A DNA stretch of 64,000 bases, taken from Fluviicola taffensis DSM 16823 (GTDB taxonomy: Bacteria > Bacteroidota > Bacteroidia > Flavobacteriales_D > Crocinitomicaceae). The notes under the pieces are model-generated. The model ran no database searches and had not been told where the DNA came from. It saw only the letters and a list, made by a program, of their open reading frames with translations. Position numbers and translations under genes: made by a program. The stretch covers positions 930,001 to 994,000 of the forward strand of contig NC_015321.1 in the NCBI RefSeq assembly GCF_000194605.1, read 5' to 3'. This document shows positions 7,787 to 17,497 of the stretch, in pieces (the stretch's first letter is position 1; every line of letters begins with the position of its first letter).

Positions 7787-8797
7787 TTAAAACCCCTGAA
7801 CTCCATTTACCGTTGTATACTTCAAGATATTTTTCTTATCTGGATGAATACGTGCAAATGCAGATTGAACAGCCAACGTTCCTTCGTGAAACCCACATAA
7901 AATGAGTTTCAACTTATTTTCATACGTATTCACATCACCGATTGCGTAAATTCCTGGGATATTCGTTGAATAATCCAAGGTATTCACTTTAATGGCATTT
8001 TTCTCAATTTCCAATCCCCAATCGGCAATTGGACCCAAAGATGGTTTTAGACCAAACAAAGGAATAAAATGATCTGTTTCCTGTAAAATTTCTCCTTGAG
8101 TGTTGTGTTGAATTTTCACCTGTTTCAAAGAACCTTCTCCCTCTACTCCAACAACCTCAGCTTCTGTAATTAATTTGATCTGACCACATTCAGCCATGTC
8201 GATTACTTTTTGCACAGAATCTAAATGTCCGCGGAAAGATGCGCTTCGGTGAACCAAAACAACTTCTTTCGCTATTTTCTTTTCCACCAAGAAGATTGAC
8301 CAATCCAATGCTGAATCGCCACCTCCTGAAATTACACAACGTTTTCCACGATAAAACTCAGGATCTTTGATGATGTATTCAATTCCTTTATCCTCAAAAT
8401 CAGCTAAGTTTGAAATAGGAGGTTTACGTGGCTCGAAAACACCCAATCCACCTGCAATCATGACAATTGGAGCCAAATGTTTCGTCCCTTTAACCGTTGT
8501 GACGATGAATTTTCCGTCTTCTGTTTTATCAATGGTCATTGCAGCTTCACCCAATGTAAAACCTGGTTTAAACGGAGCAGCTTGTTCCATCAAATTATCC
8601 ACTAAATCTCCAGCCAAAACCGACGGAAATCCAGGAATATCATAAATCGGTTTTTTTGGATAAATTTCTGAACATTGTCCGCCAGGCTGAGGTAAAGAAT
8701 CAATTAAGTGGCAATGTAATTTAAGCAAACCTGCTTCAAAAACGGTGAAAAGACCTACAGGTCCAGCACCTATAATTATTATATCAGTTTCAATCAT
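7787..8797 (-). CDS. Ferredoxin/flavodoxin--NADP+ reductase, thioredoxin-reductase-like (YumC type)
   Basis: This 336-aa flavoprotein has the FAD-binding Rossmann motif IIIGAGPVGLF (residues 7-17), a PQPGGQC loop, the NADPH-binding motif ISGGGDSALDW near residue 160, and the C-terminal FAD motif YAIGDVN near 291. It lacks the CxxC redox pair of true thioredoxin reductases, which marks the ferredoxin-NADP reductase type 2 group. Its role is electron exchange between NADP(H) and ferredoxin or flavodoxin in the cytoplasm. A TATTTTTG promoter box lies about 53 nt upstream of the ATG. It is monocistronic with a terminator downstream. Confidence 0.88.
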   Translation of the reverse strand: MIETDIIIIGAGPVGLFTVFEAGLLKLHCHLIDSLPQPGGQCSEIYPKKPIYDIPGFPSVLAGDLVDNLMEQAAPFKPGFTLGEAAMTIDKTEDGKFIVTTVKGTKHLAPIVMIAGGLGVFEPRKPPISNLADFEDKGIEYIIKDPEFYRGKRCVISGGGDSALDWSIFLVEKKIAKEVVLVHRSASFRGHLDSVQKVIDMAECGQIKLITEAEVVGVEGEGSLKQVKIQHNTQGEILQETDHFIPLFGLKPSLGPIADWGLEIEKNAIKVNTLDYSTNIPGIYAIGDVNTYENKLKLILCGFHEGTLAVQSAFARIHPDKKNILKYTTVNGVQGF

Positions 8798-8849
8798 TAT
8801 TCAAATAATAAAGTGATGCAACGCTTATGCAGTAGCTTCAGCGAAGGCA

Positions 8850-8857
8850 CAAAAATA
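8850..8857 (-). promoter_or_regulatory. -7 promoter box (TATTTTTG) for the ferredoxin-NADP reductase gene
   Basis: It matches the Bacteroidota TAnnTTTG consensus, reading toward the gene that starts at 8797. No clear TTG -33 box is seen. Confidence 0.45.
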
Positions 8858-8889
8858 ACGATTGTTTCTTAGATTGACATCGCTAAAAA

Positions 8890-10905
8890 ATGGTAATTCA
8901 AGCTTGTCCGACTATTGAAATTCACTTGTCAAACTTAAAATCCCCAAGCTTTGTTATTTTTGTTAAAAGCATTCCAGTGATTGGCACAAGTAAACGAAGT
9001 ATTTCAGATTTTCTAAAAGAACATTTCATCATTATTGGAATCATTCTTTTGGCTATTATACTTAGATGTTATGACTTACTCTCTATTCCTTACACCCACG
9101 ATGAGCTTAGCGGACTTCTTCGCACGCGTTTTGATTCCTTCAGTGAATTAATCGCAAAAGGAGTAAAAATAGATGGACACCCTGCATTTGTTCAAGTTTT
9201 CCTTTTTTACTGGACCAAATTATTTGGAACCGCAGAGTGGATTGTAAAATTGCCTTTTATTCTTTCTGGAGTTGGCGGCGTTTACTTGGCTTACAAAATT
9301 GGAAAACGTTGGTCGAATCTGACTGTTGGTTTAATCGTAGCAGCAATTATTGCAAGCAGTCAGTATCCCATTATGTACAGTCAAATTGCACGACCATACA
9401 CCAGCGGATTTTTCTTCACCTTATTGTTTGCTTATCATTGGGGAGAAATCGTCTTCTTTAAAAATTACGCACGCAAACATTTAATCTGGTTTCCAATTGC
9501 TGCAGCATTATGTGCTTACAATCACCATTTCAGCATGCTGACTGCTGGCTTAATTGGAATCTTTGGAATTATCTACACATTCAAAGATTATTTATGGAAG
9601 TACCTGCTGCTTTGTCTAGTTGCAATTATTCTCTATTCCCCACATTTTACAATTCTCTTCGCTCAACTTAAAATGGGTGGCTTAGCTGGGTGGTTAGGAA
9701 AACCTGGACCCGATTTTTTGGCTAATTACGTGCACTATATCTTCCAATTCTCGGCGATACTAATCGCTGTTTATATTGGAATCATTGTTTGGACACGTAT
9801 TTCAGGACGACCAGTAAGGAAACATTCAAAAGCGATTCTTTTCTGTGGAATATTATTCTTTACCGTTTACTTTATTGGATATTTCTATTCAACATCTATT
9901 GCGCCAGTATTGCAAACTTCTGTACTTATTTTTGCTTATCCGTTCTTACTTCTATTCTTGTTTGGCTGGGCAAAAGAACAATCCAAGCGAATGAATTTAG
10001 TTCTCGTAATTACTATTCTTTCATTAAACTGCTTCGCGCTTATTTTCCAACGAAAACACTACACGGTTTTTTATAAAACTCCATTTAAGCAATTGATTGT
10101 AGATGCGAATGATGCAACTAAAGAATATCCTAAAACCTTCACTATTATTTTTTCAGATGAACCAAAAACACGGTTTTATTCAGAAAAAGGGGAAATAATC
10201 ATTCCAAACTCTTATTTATTCATTACTTCTCCTGAATTCAATGAAAAAAAGTTGGATTCACTACTTATCGAAAAGTTTGAATCTCATGATCAAATTTGTT
10301 TAGGCGCAACCTCTTCTATGTCTCCAACATTCAGAGCAATTGTTCTTGAAAAATATCCGCAAATTATTTGGCAGCGAAACTATTTTTCTGCGTCGACTTT
10401 ACTTGTTGGAAAAGGAAAACCAACTGAAAAACCACTTGCAACCATTTCCAAAAACAAAAATCAATTCAACGGATACAACCCGAATAAATGGTCAAATGCT
10501 GGTTATCGATTCGAAACAGATGAAGAATGGGGGCCAGGATATGCAAAACCATTGAGCGAATTTGTAAAAAGACCTTCCGATATCATTGATGTCATCGTGA
10601 AATTAAAACTTTCTGATTTGTCTCTGAACCCCATTTTAGTTCTTAATGTGCAAGATGGTGATTCCATTATTAGATTTTCTGCCAGTGAGGCGATTCAAAA
10701 GAATATAAACAAATCAGATAGTACTGTTACGCTTATTCAATCCATCAAATTCATCGATTTGAATTACCTAAAATTCGATAATCCAACCTTTAACACCTAT
10801 ATCTGGAATAGAGATAAAAAACCCATAATTATTCAATCCTTTGAAGTGATTTACAGACGAGATAATCCGTTTACTTATGGAATTTACAATCCGATTATAG
10901 AATAA
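8890..10905 (+). CDS. Multi-spanning GT39/PMT-like glycosyltransferase
   Basis: This 671-aa membrane protein has a first TM segment (FIIIGIILLAIILR) followed by YTHDELSG. The Asp71-Glu72 pair in the first periplasmic loop is the catalytic-type motif of GT-C enzymes that use polyprenyl-phosphate sugars. About ten more hydrophobic segments follow to residue 390, then a soluble C-terminal domain of about 250 residues. It probably adds a sugar to lipid or envelope glycan outside the inner membrane. The start is uncertain: an in-frame GTG at 8977 follows a TATTTTTG promoter-like box at 8955-8962, so translation may begin there and lose 29 residues. Confidence 0.75.
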   Translation: MVIQACPTIEIHLSNLKSPSFVIFVKSIPVIGTSKRSISDFLKEHFIIIGIILLAIILRCYDLLSIPYTHDELSGLLRTRFDSFSELIAKGVKIDGHPAFVQVFLFYWTKLFGTAEWIVKLPFILSGVGGVYLAYKIGKRWSNLTVGLIVAAIIASSQYPIMYSQIARPYTSGFFFTLLFAYHWGEIVFFKNYARKHLIWFPIAAALCAYNHHFSMLTAGLIGIFGIIYTFKDYLWKYLLLCLVAIILYSPHFTILFAQLKMGGLAGWLGKPGPDFLANYVHYIFQFSAILIAVYIGIIVWTRISGRPVRKHSKAILFCGILFFTVYFIGYFYSTSIAPVLQTSVLIFAYPFLLLFLFGWAKEQSKRMNLVLVITILSLNCFALIFQRKHYTVFYKTPFKQLIVDANDATKEYPKTFTIIFSDEPKTRFYSEKGEIIIPNSYLFITSPEFNEKKLDSLLIEKFESHDQICLGATSSMSPTFRAIVLEKYPQIIWQRNYFSASTLLVGKGKPTEKPLATISKNKNQFNGYNPNKWSNAGYRFETDEEWGPGYAKPLSEFVKRPSDIIDVIVKLKLSDLSLNPILVLNVQDGDSIIRFSASEAIQKNINKSDSTVTLIQSIKFIDLNYLKFDNPTFNTYIWNRDKKPIIIQSFEVIYRRDNPFTYGIYNPIIE

Positions 10906-10964
10906 TTCTAATTGAAAATGGAGAATTGGAAAATTGAAAAGCAGAAATATATCTTTTCAATTTG

Positions 10965-11498
10965 CTAAGAAATATATCTTTTCGCAAACTCCCACAAAAC
11001 AATTCCTGCGCAGACGGAAACATTCAAACTGTGCTTGGTTCCAAATTGGGGAATTTCAATGATGTAATTTGATGAATCAATAACTGATTGGTCTACTCCA
11101 TCCACCTCATTTCCGAAAACCAAAGCGAATCTTTGATCTTTCAATGTAGAAATCTCATGAAGTAAGACCGTCTCCTCTGCTTGCTCTATGCTACAAACAG
11201 CAATTCCTTCTTCCTTCAATTCAGCAACTAAAGCATTTATATCCTGTCGGTATTCCCAATCAATCGTTTCAGTTGCCCCCAAAGCTGTTTTGTGAATTTC
11301 ACGATGTGGGGGTTGAGCTGTTATCCCGCACAGATACACTTTCTCAATGTTGAATGCATCAGCAGTTCGAAAGAAAGAACCAATATTATTCAGACTGCGG
11401 ATATCGTTTAAAATAATGATAAGTGGAAATTTCTCCTGCGTTTTGAACGTTTGCTCATCTACACGATCCAGTTCCCACAATTTTAATTTACGATTCAT
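10965..11498 (-). CDS. SpoU/TrmH-family RNA 2'-O-methyltransferase
   Basis: The frame opens at 11591, but the ATG at 11498 (MNRKLKLWEL) is chosen because the upstream codons overlap promoter sequence and add no homology. The 177-aa product has all three SpoU knot motifs: NDIRSLNNIGSFFRTADAF, FGNEVDGVDQ and IPQFGTKHSLNVSVCAG. These enzymes methylate ribose 2'-OH groups in tRNA or rRNA using S-adenosylmethionine. The short length and lack of an N-terminal substrate domain resemble TrmH-like stand-alone forms. The target is unknown. It is divergent from mutS. Confidence 0.88.
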   Translation of the reverse strand: MNRKLKLWELDRVDEQTFKTQEKFPLIIILNDIRSLNNIGSFFRTADAFNIEKVYLCGITAQPPHREIHKTALGATETIDWEYRQDINALVAELKEEGIAVCSIEQAEETVLLHEISTLKDQRFALVFGNEVDGVDQSVIDSSNYIIEIPQFGTKHSLNVSVCAGIVLWEFAKRYIS

Positions 11499-11502
11499 TA
11501 CA

Positions 11503-11510
11503 CAAAGGTA
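11503..11510 (-). promoter_or_regulatory. -7 promoter box (TACCTTTG) for the SpoU methylase
   Basis: It is an exact TAnnTTTG match. Only four bases separate it from the ATG at 11498, so the mRNA may be leaderless or nearly so if this box is used. Confidence 0.5.
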
Positions 11511-11602
11511 ATTATATTCAAAAATCAGGAATACATTGTCTGGTTTAAACTTATGTTGAAAACTCGTAACAGTAAAATTCCACAAACTCAAGCTTCACTT
11601 CG

Positions 11603-11610
11603 TATTTTTG
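11603..11610 (+). promoter_or_regulatory. -7 promoter box (TATTTTTG) for mutS
   Basis: It is an exact TAnnTTTG match, 21 nt before the GTG start at 11632. It overlaps the in-frame TTG at 11608, which argues against that TTG as start codon. Confidence 0.5.
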
Positions 11611-11631
11611 ACACGAACGAAACTTATTCAC

Positions 11632-14256
11632 GTGTCGAAAAAAGAAAAAGGTCCAGCGGAAACGCCATTGATGAAGCAATACAACGAAATTAAAGCAAAA
11701 CATCCTCAAGCTTTATTGCTTTTCCGTGTTGGAGATTTTTATGAGACATTCGGGGAAGATGCCATTACAGCTTCAAAAACCTTAGGAATTATTTTAACAA
11801 AACGCGGAGCGGGATCACCCTCTGAAATTGAACTTGCGGGATTTCCACATCATTCATTGGACACCTATTTACCCAAACTAGTTCGCGCAGGTCATCGTGT
11901 GGCGATTTGTGATCAGCTGGAAGATCCAAAAATGACCAAAACAATTGTCAAGCGCGGAGTAACCGAATTGGTAACCCCAGGAATTGCGTTTAGTGATAAA
12001 ATTCTAGATGGTCATCACAACAATTTTTTAGGAGCAATTCATTTTGGAAAAGAAATTCACGGAATTGCCTTTTTAGACGTAACAACTGGTGAGTTTTTTA
12101 CCGCTCAAGGAAATACCGAATATATCACGAAGCTGATTCAAGGTTTTGAACCAAGTGAAATCATCTATCAAAAAAACAAGCATTCCCTTTTCCAAGAATT
12201 ATTTGGAACCAAATACTACACCTTCCGATTAGACGATTGGATTTTTACTCCGGATTTTGGAAAAGAACGATTGACGAATCATTTTAAAACCAATTCCATG
12301 AAAGGTTTTGGAATCGATGATTTGGAATACGGAATTATTGCTTCAGGTGCAATTCTTCATTATTTAGGAGAAACACAGCACGATAAACTGGGGCACATCA
12401 CCCAAATTCAGCGCATTGAAGAAGAAAAATATGTGTGGCTGGACCGCTTCACTATTCGCAATCTGGAATTAATTGCTCCCCTAAACGAAGGTGGAAAAAC
12501 CTTGTTCAATGTGATCAATGGAACTAAAACCCCCATGGGTGATCGTTTGTTGAAACGCTGGATTGTAATGCCATTGAAGCACGAAGAACAAATCAACTTA
12601 CGCATTGATGCAGTAGCAGATCTAACTGATAAGCACAGTCTGAGAGCTGAAATTGAACATGAACTAAATGAAATTGGCGATATGGAACGCTTGATTTCAA
12701 AAGTTGCCGTTGGAAAAATTCATCCAAAAGAATTACGTGTACTCTCGCGTATTTTAGAACACATGGTGCCATTGAGAGATGCTTGCTCACACAGTGTGAG
12801 TAATCTGTTACAGCAATTATCCCAACGATTAGAACCTTGCGAAGAGTTTATTCAATTGGTAGAGAGAATGCTCTTGAAAGATCCTGCAGTAATGTTGGGA
12901 AAAGGGCCAGTTATTGCGAATGGTGTTCATTCGGAACTAGATGAACTGCGTGCGATTTCTGAAAGTGGGAAAGATTATTTGGAAGCGATGCAAGAGCGTG
13001 AATCTGAAAAAACAGGAATTCCAAGTTTAAAAATTGCCTTCAACAATGTTTTCGGATATTACTTGGAGGTTCGAAATACGCACAAAGACAAAGTTCCGGA
13101 AGAGTGGATTCGCAAACAAACACTTGTAAGCGCGGAACGATACATTACACCTGAATTAAAAGAATACGAAACCAAGATATTAGGCGCAGAAGACAAAATC
13201 TCTGCCATTGAAGCCAAGTTGTATTTCGAATTGGTGCAAAAACTAAGCGCTTTCGTGGGCGCTATTCAGCGAAATGCCTTCTTGATTGCACAATTGGATT
13301 GCTTGACAGGTTTTGCAGATTTGGCTATTCGCAATAATTACTCAAAACCTACCATCAACGATAGCTATGTCATCGACATTAAAAATGGCCGTCATCCTGT
13401 TATTGAAGGTCAGTTGAAAGCAGGTGTAGAATATGTTCCAAATGACGTTTATCTCGATAAAGAGGAACAACAAATCATCATGATTACTGGTCCAAACATG
13501 TCGGGTAAAAGTGCATTATTGCGTCAAACAGCGCTCATTGTTCTTATGGCTCAAATGGGAAGTTTTATCCCCGCAGATGCTGCCATTTTAGGAATTGTAG
13601 ACAAGGTCTTTACACGTGTTGGAGCTTCAGACAATATTTCCTCCGGAGAATCTACTTTCATGGTAGAGATGAACGAGACATCTAGTATTTTGAACAATTT
13701 ATCAGATCGCAGTTTGATTTTATTGGATGAAATTGGACGAGGAACCAGTACTTACGATGGAATTTCGATTGCTTGGGCCATTGCAGAATTCATTCACGAA
13801 TTCCCACAAGCAAAAGGAAAAACACTTTTTGCAACACATTATCATGAACTGAATGAAATGGCGGTTCAATTTCCGCGCATTCACAATTACAATGTAAGCG
13901 TAAAAGAAGTGGGGCAAAAAATCATCTTCTTACGCAAGTTAGTTGAAGGGGGAAGTGAGCACAGTTTTGGTATTCACGTTGCAAAACTAGCTGGAATGCC
14001 AACCAAAGTAATCCAACGAGCAGAATTAATGTTGGAGCAACTGGAATTGAATCACCGCTCTAGTGAAATGAAAAATGTGAAGGATGTTGTGATTCAAGCA
14101 GGAGCTTCAAACGACATGCAATTGAGCTTTTTTCAGCTAAACGATCCTGTTTTGGAACAAATTCACGATCAATTAATTTCGATTGATATCAATACCTTGA
14201 CTCCGGTTGAAGCTTTGATGAAGTTGAACGAAATCAAGAAGTTAACAGGAGGTTAG
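11632..14256 (+). CDS. mutS: DNA mismatch repair protein MutS
   Basis: An 874-aa MutS. The start is taken as the GTG at 11632 ([18 protein letters not shown]), as a TTG 24 nt upstream lies within a promoter box. The N-terminal mismatch-binding motif [10 protein letters not shown] (Phe-x-Glu) is present, followed by connector, core and clamp regions. Walker A is [14 protein letters not shown], Walker B is [16 protein letters not shown], and [10 protein letters not shown] follows. It recognises mismatches and small loops after replication and recruits MutL. The length is normal for the family and no defects are seen. It is divergent from the SpoU methylase, with two facing promoters in a 133-nt gap. 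Confidence 0.97.
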   Translation: MSKKEKGPAETPLMKQYNEIKAKHPQALLLFRVGDFYETFGEDAITASKTLGIILTKRGAGSPSEIELAGFPHHSLDTYLPKLVRAGHRVAICDQLEDPKMTKTIVKRGVTELVTPGIAFSDKILDGHHNNFLGAIHFGKEIHGIAFLDVTTGEFFTAQGNTEYITKLIQGFEPSEIIYQKNKHSLFQELFGTKYYTFRLDDWIFTPDFGKERLTNHFKTNSMKGFGIDDLEYGIIASGAILHYLGETQHDKLGHITQIQRIEEEKYVWLDRFTIRNLELIAPLNEGGKTLFNVINGTKTPMGDRLLKRWIVMPLKHEEQINLRIDAVADLTDKHSLRAEIEHELNEIGDMERLISKVAVGKIHPKELRVLSRILEHMVPLRDACSHSVSNLLQQLSQRLEPCEEFIQLVERMLLKDPAVMLGKGPVIANGVHSELDELRAISESGKDYLEAMQERESEKTGIPSLKIAFNNVFGYYLEVRNTHKDKVPEEWIRKQTLVSAERYITPELKEYETKILGAEDKISAIEAKLYFELVQKLSAFVGAIQRNAFLIAQLDCLTGFADLAIRNNYSKPTINDSYVIDIKNGRHPVIEGQLKAGVEYVPNDVYLDKEEQQIIMITGPNMSGKSALLRQTALIVLMAQMGSFIPADAAILGIVDKVFTRVGASDNISSGESTFMVEMNETSSILNNLSDRSLILLDEIGRGTSTYDGISIAWAIAEFIHEFPQAKGKTLFATHYHELNEMAVQFPRIHNYNVSVKEVGQKIIFLRKLVEGGSEHSFGIHVAKLAGMPTKVIQRAELMLEQLELNHRSSEMKNVKDVVIQAGASNDMQLSFFQLNDPVLEQIHDQLISIDINTLTPVEALMKLNEIKKLTGG

Positions 14257-14411
14257 TCGAAAATTAGTTGATTAAAAACAACTAAAGCACCCTAAAAAGC
14301 ACAGAACTGATAAACGGCGTTCATCCGTTTAGTAAGCGTGATATCCCTTTTTGTGATGTTTATTCACGATTGATGATCACCTTTGTGTTATATAATTTAT
14401 AACAAAACACA

Positions 14412-15500
14412 ATGGGGGCAAAAAACGTAAGATTTAATACTAGCTCAAATAAAGATTTTCAATCAGAATTAAGAAAACGAGTTGATTCTTATTTCAAAGA
14501 CAATAACATTAGTAAAAACGGAAATTGGAAGTTATATATCAAGACTTTCGTGATGTTTTCAGCCTATGTAATTCCATTTCTCTTAATCACTTTCAATGTA
14601 TTCGATTCTAAATTAAGCTGGCTTATTTTAGCCATTTTAATGGGATTCGGAATGGCTGGTATTGGAATGAGTGTTATGCACGACGCAAACCACGGAAGCT
14701 ACAGTAAAAACGATAAACTCAATAAAATATTAGGATTTTTCTCTTTGGCTTTCCTTGCTGGAAACTCTCAAAATTGGAAAACTCAACACAACGTTATTCA
14801 CCATACATACACCAATGTACATGAGCTAGATGAAGATATTGCTCCTGTTGGCGTTTTGCGTTTTGAGCCTTATTCAGATAAAAAAGCAATTCACAAATTA
14901 CAATTTATCTATGCGTGGTTTTTCTACGGATTAATGACTTTAATGTGGAGTACTGTGAAAGACTTTAAACAAGTAATTCGGTACAATAAAGAAGGTCATG
15001 TTCAGGCAGCAGGAACAACCTTAGGAAAACAACTATTCATTATTATTCTATCTAAGCTTGTTTATTTCAGTTATATGCTAATTCCTTTTTTCGTAATTCC
15101 TGAAATGACATTTTTGAATTGGGTTTTAGGCTATTGTGTCATGCATTTTGTAGCAGGTTTAACTTTGGCGGTTGTATTCCAATTGGCACACGTAACAGAT
15201 GAAAATGAATATCCGATGCCTACAGACAATCAATTGGAGCATAGCTTCATGGTTCATCAACTGAGTACGACTATGAATTTCGCTACAAATAACCCAGTTA
15301 TTTCATACGTTGTTGGAGGATTGAATTTCCAAGTAGAGCATCACCTATTCCCGTCGATTTCGCACATTCATTATCCGAAAATTTCTAAAATTGTTCAAGC
15401 AACAGCAGCAGAATACAATTTACCTTATCACACTGGAAAATCGTTTTGGGGAGCGCTTGCTGCTCATACTAAAATGCTATACACACTCGGAAGAGTTTAA
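14412..15500 (+). CDS. Membrane fatty acid desaturase (acyl-lipid/acyl-CoA type)
   Basis: This 362-aa integral membrane di-iron desaturase has the three histidine boxes HDANH, HNVIHH and QVEHH, among four or more hydrophobic segments. The QxxHH third box resembles front-end or lipid desaturases such as the DesA3 and delta-5/delta-6 groups. It introduces a double bond into membrane acyl chains with O2 and an electron donor. The ferredoxin-NADP reductase at 7.8 kb is one possible electron source (inference only). It is probably monocistronic; a terminator-like hairpin follows. Confidence 0.9.
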   Translation: MGAKNVRFNTSSNKDFQSELRKRVDSYFKDNNISKNGNWKLYIKTFVMFSAYVIPFLLITFNVFDSKLSWLILAILMGFGMAGIGMSVMHDANHGSYSKNDKLNKILGFFSLAFLAGNSQNWKTQHNVIHHTYTNVHELDEDIAPVGVLRFEPYSDKKAIHKLQFIYAWFFYGLMTLMWSTVKDFKQVIRYNKEGHVQAAGTTLGKQLFIIILSKLVYFSYMLIPFFVIPEMTFLNWVLGYCVMHFVAGLTLAVVFQLAHVTDENEYPMPTDNQLEHSFMVHQLSTTMNFATNNPVISYVVGGLNFQVEHHLFPSISHIHYPKISKIVQATAAEYNLPYHTGKSFWGALAAHTKMLYTLGRV

Positions 15501-15530
15501 GAAATAGGTTGATTTAAAAACCGATAGAAT

Positions 15531-15564
15531 CAGAAGCCTTTCGCCACAGTGGAGGGCTTTTATT
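15531..15564 (+). terminator. Terminator-like hairpin after the desaturase gene
   Basis: AAGCC...CCA pairs with TGG...GGCTT around a short loop, with an internal mismatch region, followed by TTATTATTT. It is imperfect and its T run is broken by A residues. Confidence 0.4.
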
Positions 15565-15569
15565 ATTTC

Positions 15570-15608
15570 ACGCAGATAGCGCAGATTTTCGCAGAGGGAA
15601 ACGCAAAG
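15570..15608. repeat. CGCAGA-rich short intergenic repeat
   Basis: CGCAGATAG, CGCAGATTTT and CGCAGAGGG follow in close succession, with a related CGCAAAG. Such CGCAGATTT strings are common in intergenic DNA of Bacteroidota genomes. No function is assigned. Confidence 0.35.
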
Positions 15609-15635
15609 TATATTTGATATCAAAAGAAGAAATAA

Positions 15636-16313
15636 TTACTCTAAGAGCACCGAATATTTTCGTCCAACAGGTAAAACAGTACCATTGGAAAGCAGTACCT
15701 CTGTTTTCTTGAACTCAGTGATTGTTTCTCGTTTAACAATATACGATTTGTGGATTCGAATAAAATAAGGAGGTGGAAGAACAGATAAAATGTACTTCAT
15801 AGTTTGGGTAATCAATAATGGTTTTTCAGTTGCTAAATACAAACGAATGTAATTTCCTACAGCTTCAATATAAAGAATATTTTGGGTTTGGATTGTTCTT
15901 AAAATGCCCTCATGCTTTACCTCAATTTCCGGGTAAAAATCGGCTTCTTTCCGAGGTAAAGGTCTGTCGATAATTTTATTGATTGCTTTCAAAAATCGCG
16001 GATAAGAAATTGGCTTCAACAAATAATCCACTACTCCATTTTGATACGCTTCAAATCCGAAATTGCTATAAGCAGTAGTTAGAATAACCGATGGTGAATA
16101 AGGCATGCATTCCAACAATTCCAACCCAGTAAGTCGTGGCATTTCGATATCTAGAAATAAAACATCTACCTGATTGTTCCGTAGAAACTCCAAAGCTTCT
16201 TGCCCGTCATAAACATCTCCAATTATCTCCAATTGTTCTGTCCGTCCAATATGTGCCTGAAGCACTAAATGTGCAGGAGCTTCATCATCAACTATAAGGC
16301 ATTTGTACTTCAT
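15636..16313 (-). CDS. LytTR-family response regulator (pair 1)
   Basis: This 225-aa protein has an N-terminal receiver domain with VLFLDIEMPRLTGLELL (phospho-acceptor Asp near residue 55) and a Thr/Lys switch (TTAYSNF, LLKPISY). A C-terminal LytTR DNA-binding domain from about residue 130 includes FIRIHKSYIV and LPVGRKY. It follows the LytS-like kinase by 21 nt on the same strand and is its obvious partner. It is probably an activator of nearby genes; the divergent TonB receptor at 17.5 kb is one candidate target. Confidence 0.92.
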   Translation of the reverse strand: MKYKCLIVDDEAPAHLVLQAHIGRTEQLEIIGDVYDGQEALEFLRNNQVDVLFLDIEMPRLTGLELLECMPYSPSVILTTAYSNFGFEAYQNGVVDYLLKPISYPRFLKAINKIIDRPLPRKEADFYPEIEVKHEGILRTIQTQNILYIEAVGNYIRLYLATEKPLLITQTMKYILSVLPPPYFIRIHKSYIVKRETITEFKKTEVLLSNGTVLPVGRKYSVLLE

Positions 16314-16334
16314 CTCTACAAGATACTATTTTCG

Positions 16335-17327
16335 TTACAATACAAGCGTCAATTCAACCGTATGAATACCATCTGCATCTGTAATAATCAATTCATGTTT
16401 GTTGTTATACATTAATTCAAGGCGCTGCTTCGTATTTGAAATTCCTGTATTCGTGCCAGAGAACTCCCTTCTTTCTGGGTCAAAATTATTCCAAACTTTA
16501 AAAGTAAGGCGCTGTTTATCTGTACTAATCTCCAAAGAAACCGTTGGCTTTTCAGTTCCACTGCTGTACTTAATCGCATTTTCTATGAACGGCATAAACA
16601 ACATGGGAGATAACATCAATTGATTCATTGCTATTTTGTTGTGTAAACTGATATTCAATTTAGGGCTTCTATTTTGCTCATAACTGAGATACTTCTTAAT
16701 GAAATCAATTTCCTCATACAAGGGAACACGTTCCTTTTTGGACGATTCAATCTGATAACGCAACAAATCGGAAAGTTCCAAAATTTTATCAGGAGTTTCA
16801 TTGGGAGCAGTCAATGAGGTCGCATACAAATTATTCAATGCGTTGAACAAAAAGTGTGGATTCAACTGTGCTTTCAGATGTCGAATTTCATCATCCTTCT
16901 CTAACAAACCAGTCAAAAACCGCCTATTCCTATCCGAAATATTTTTGTGCATGTAGTAAAAACCAAGTCCCACCAAATAAATGAGGAAAATGGAAATGCA
17001 CATCGTTATCACATCTCTATTTGAAACAAAAGTAAATGGTGTGAAGTAATTGATTAGGAAATAACTGGCAAAGAGAGAAACCGTCCCTAAAAAATATTTA
17101 AGGTTTTGCTTACTAAAAAAACGTTCATATAAAAATCGGTTATGGATGTATACCTGAATATGTGCAATGGCAAACATAACTCCACCATTAAAAACAACAT
17201 GCATAAACCGCCCTTTTTCATGGATTTGATGGGTACCATCGACAAGTACCATGATAAGCCCAAGTAAGCAAAAGAACAGATAAATCACGATGTTCCGAAG
17301 CCAAAAGTTGAAGTACGAAAATTTCAT
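16335..17327 (-). CDS. LytS-like membrane histidine kinase (pair 1)
   Basis: The start is set at the ATG at 17327 (MKFSYFNFW), as an ATG 15 nt upstream falls at the edge of a TAACTTTG promoter box. The 330-aa protein has four predicted membrane segments in the first 150 residues, a short coiled coil, the His_kinase motif LKAQLNPHFLFNALNN with the phospho-accepting His, and a degenerate ATPase domain (FIENAIKYSSG, NTGISNTKQRL). It lacks a recognisable extracellular sensor domain, so it may sense through the membrane segments. It is paired with the LytTR regulator downstream and divergent from the TonB receptor gene. Confidence 0.9.
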   Translation of the reverse strand: MKFSYFNFWLRNIVIYLFFCLLGLIMVLVDGTHQIHEKGRFMHVVFNGGVMFAIAHIQVYIHNRFLYERFFSKQNLKYFLGTVSLFASYFLINYFTPFTFVSNRDVITMCISIFLIYLVGLGFYYMHKNISDRNRRFLTGLLEKDDEIRHLKAQLNPHFLFNALNNLYATSLTAPNETPDKILELSDLLRYQIESSKKERVPLYEEIDFIKKYLSYEQNRSPKLNISLHNKIAMNQLMLSPMLFMPFIENAIKYSSGTEKPTVSLEISTDKQRLTFKVWNNFDPERREFSGTNTGISNTKQRLELMYNNKHELIITDADGIHTVELTLVL

Positions 17328-17330
17328 AAA

Positions 17331-17338
17331 CAAAGTTA
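17331..17338 (-). promoter_or_regulatory. -7 promoter box (TAACTTTG) for LytS/LytTR pair 1
   Basis: It is an exact TAnnTTTG match, with only three bases between the box and the ATG at 17327, again suggesting a leaderless or very short-leader mRNA. Confidence 0.45.
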
Positions 17339-17497
17339 TCATTTTGGAGTAACTTCCTGATTTATTAATTCACATTCAATCATCCGCTTAACGATTGAAA
17401 TACTTCACACAACAATTCAACCTTGATTTACTACAATTCATTTTTATTTGAATCGGTCGGAGATTTGTCCTTTATACTTTAGTAGAAAAAAGAAACT

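Noticed and set aside
11608-11631. TTG start that would extend mutS by eight residues
   Set aside because: The TTG is part of a TATTTTTG promoter box; the GTG at 11632 gives the normal N-terminus.
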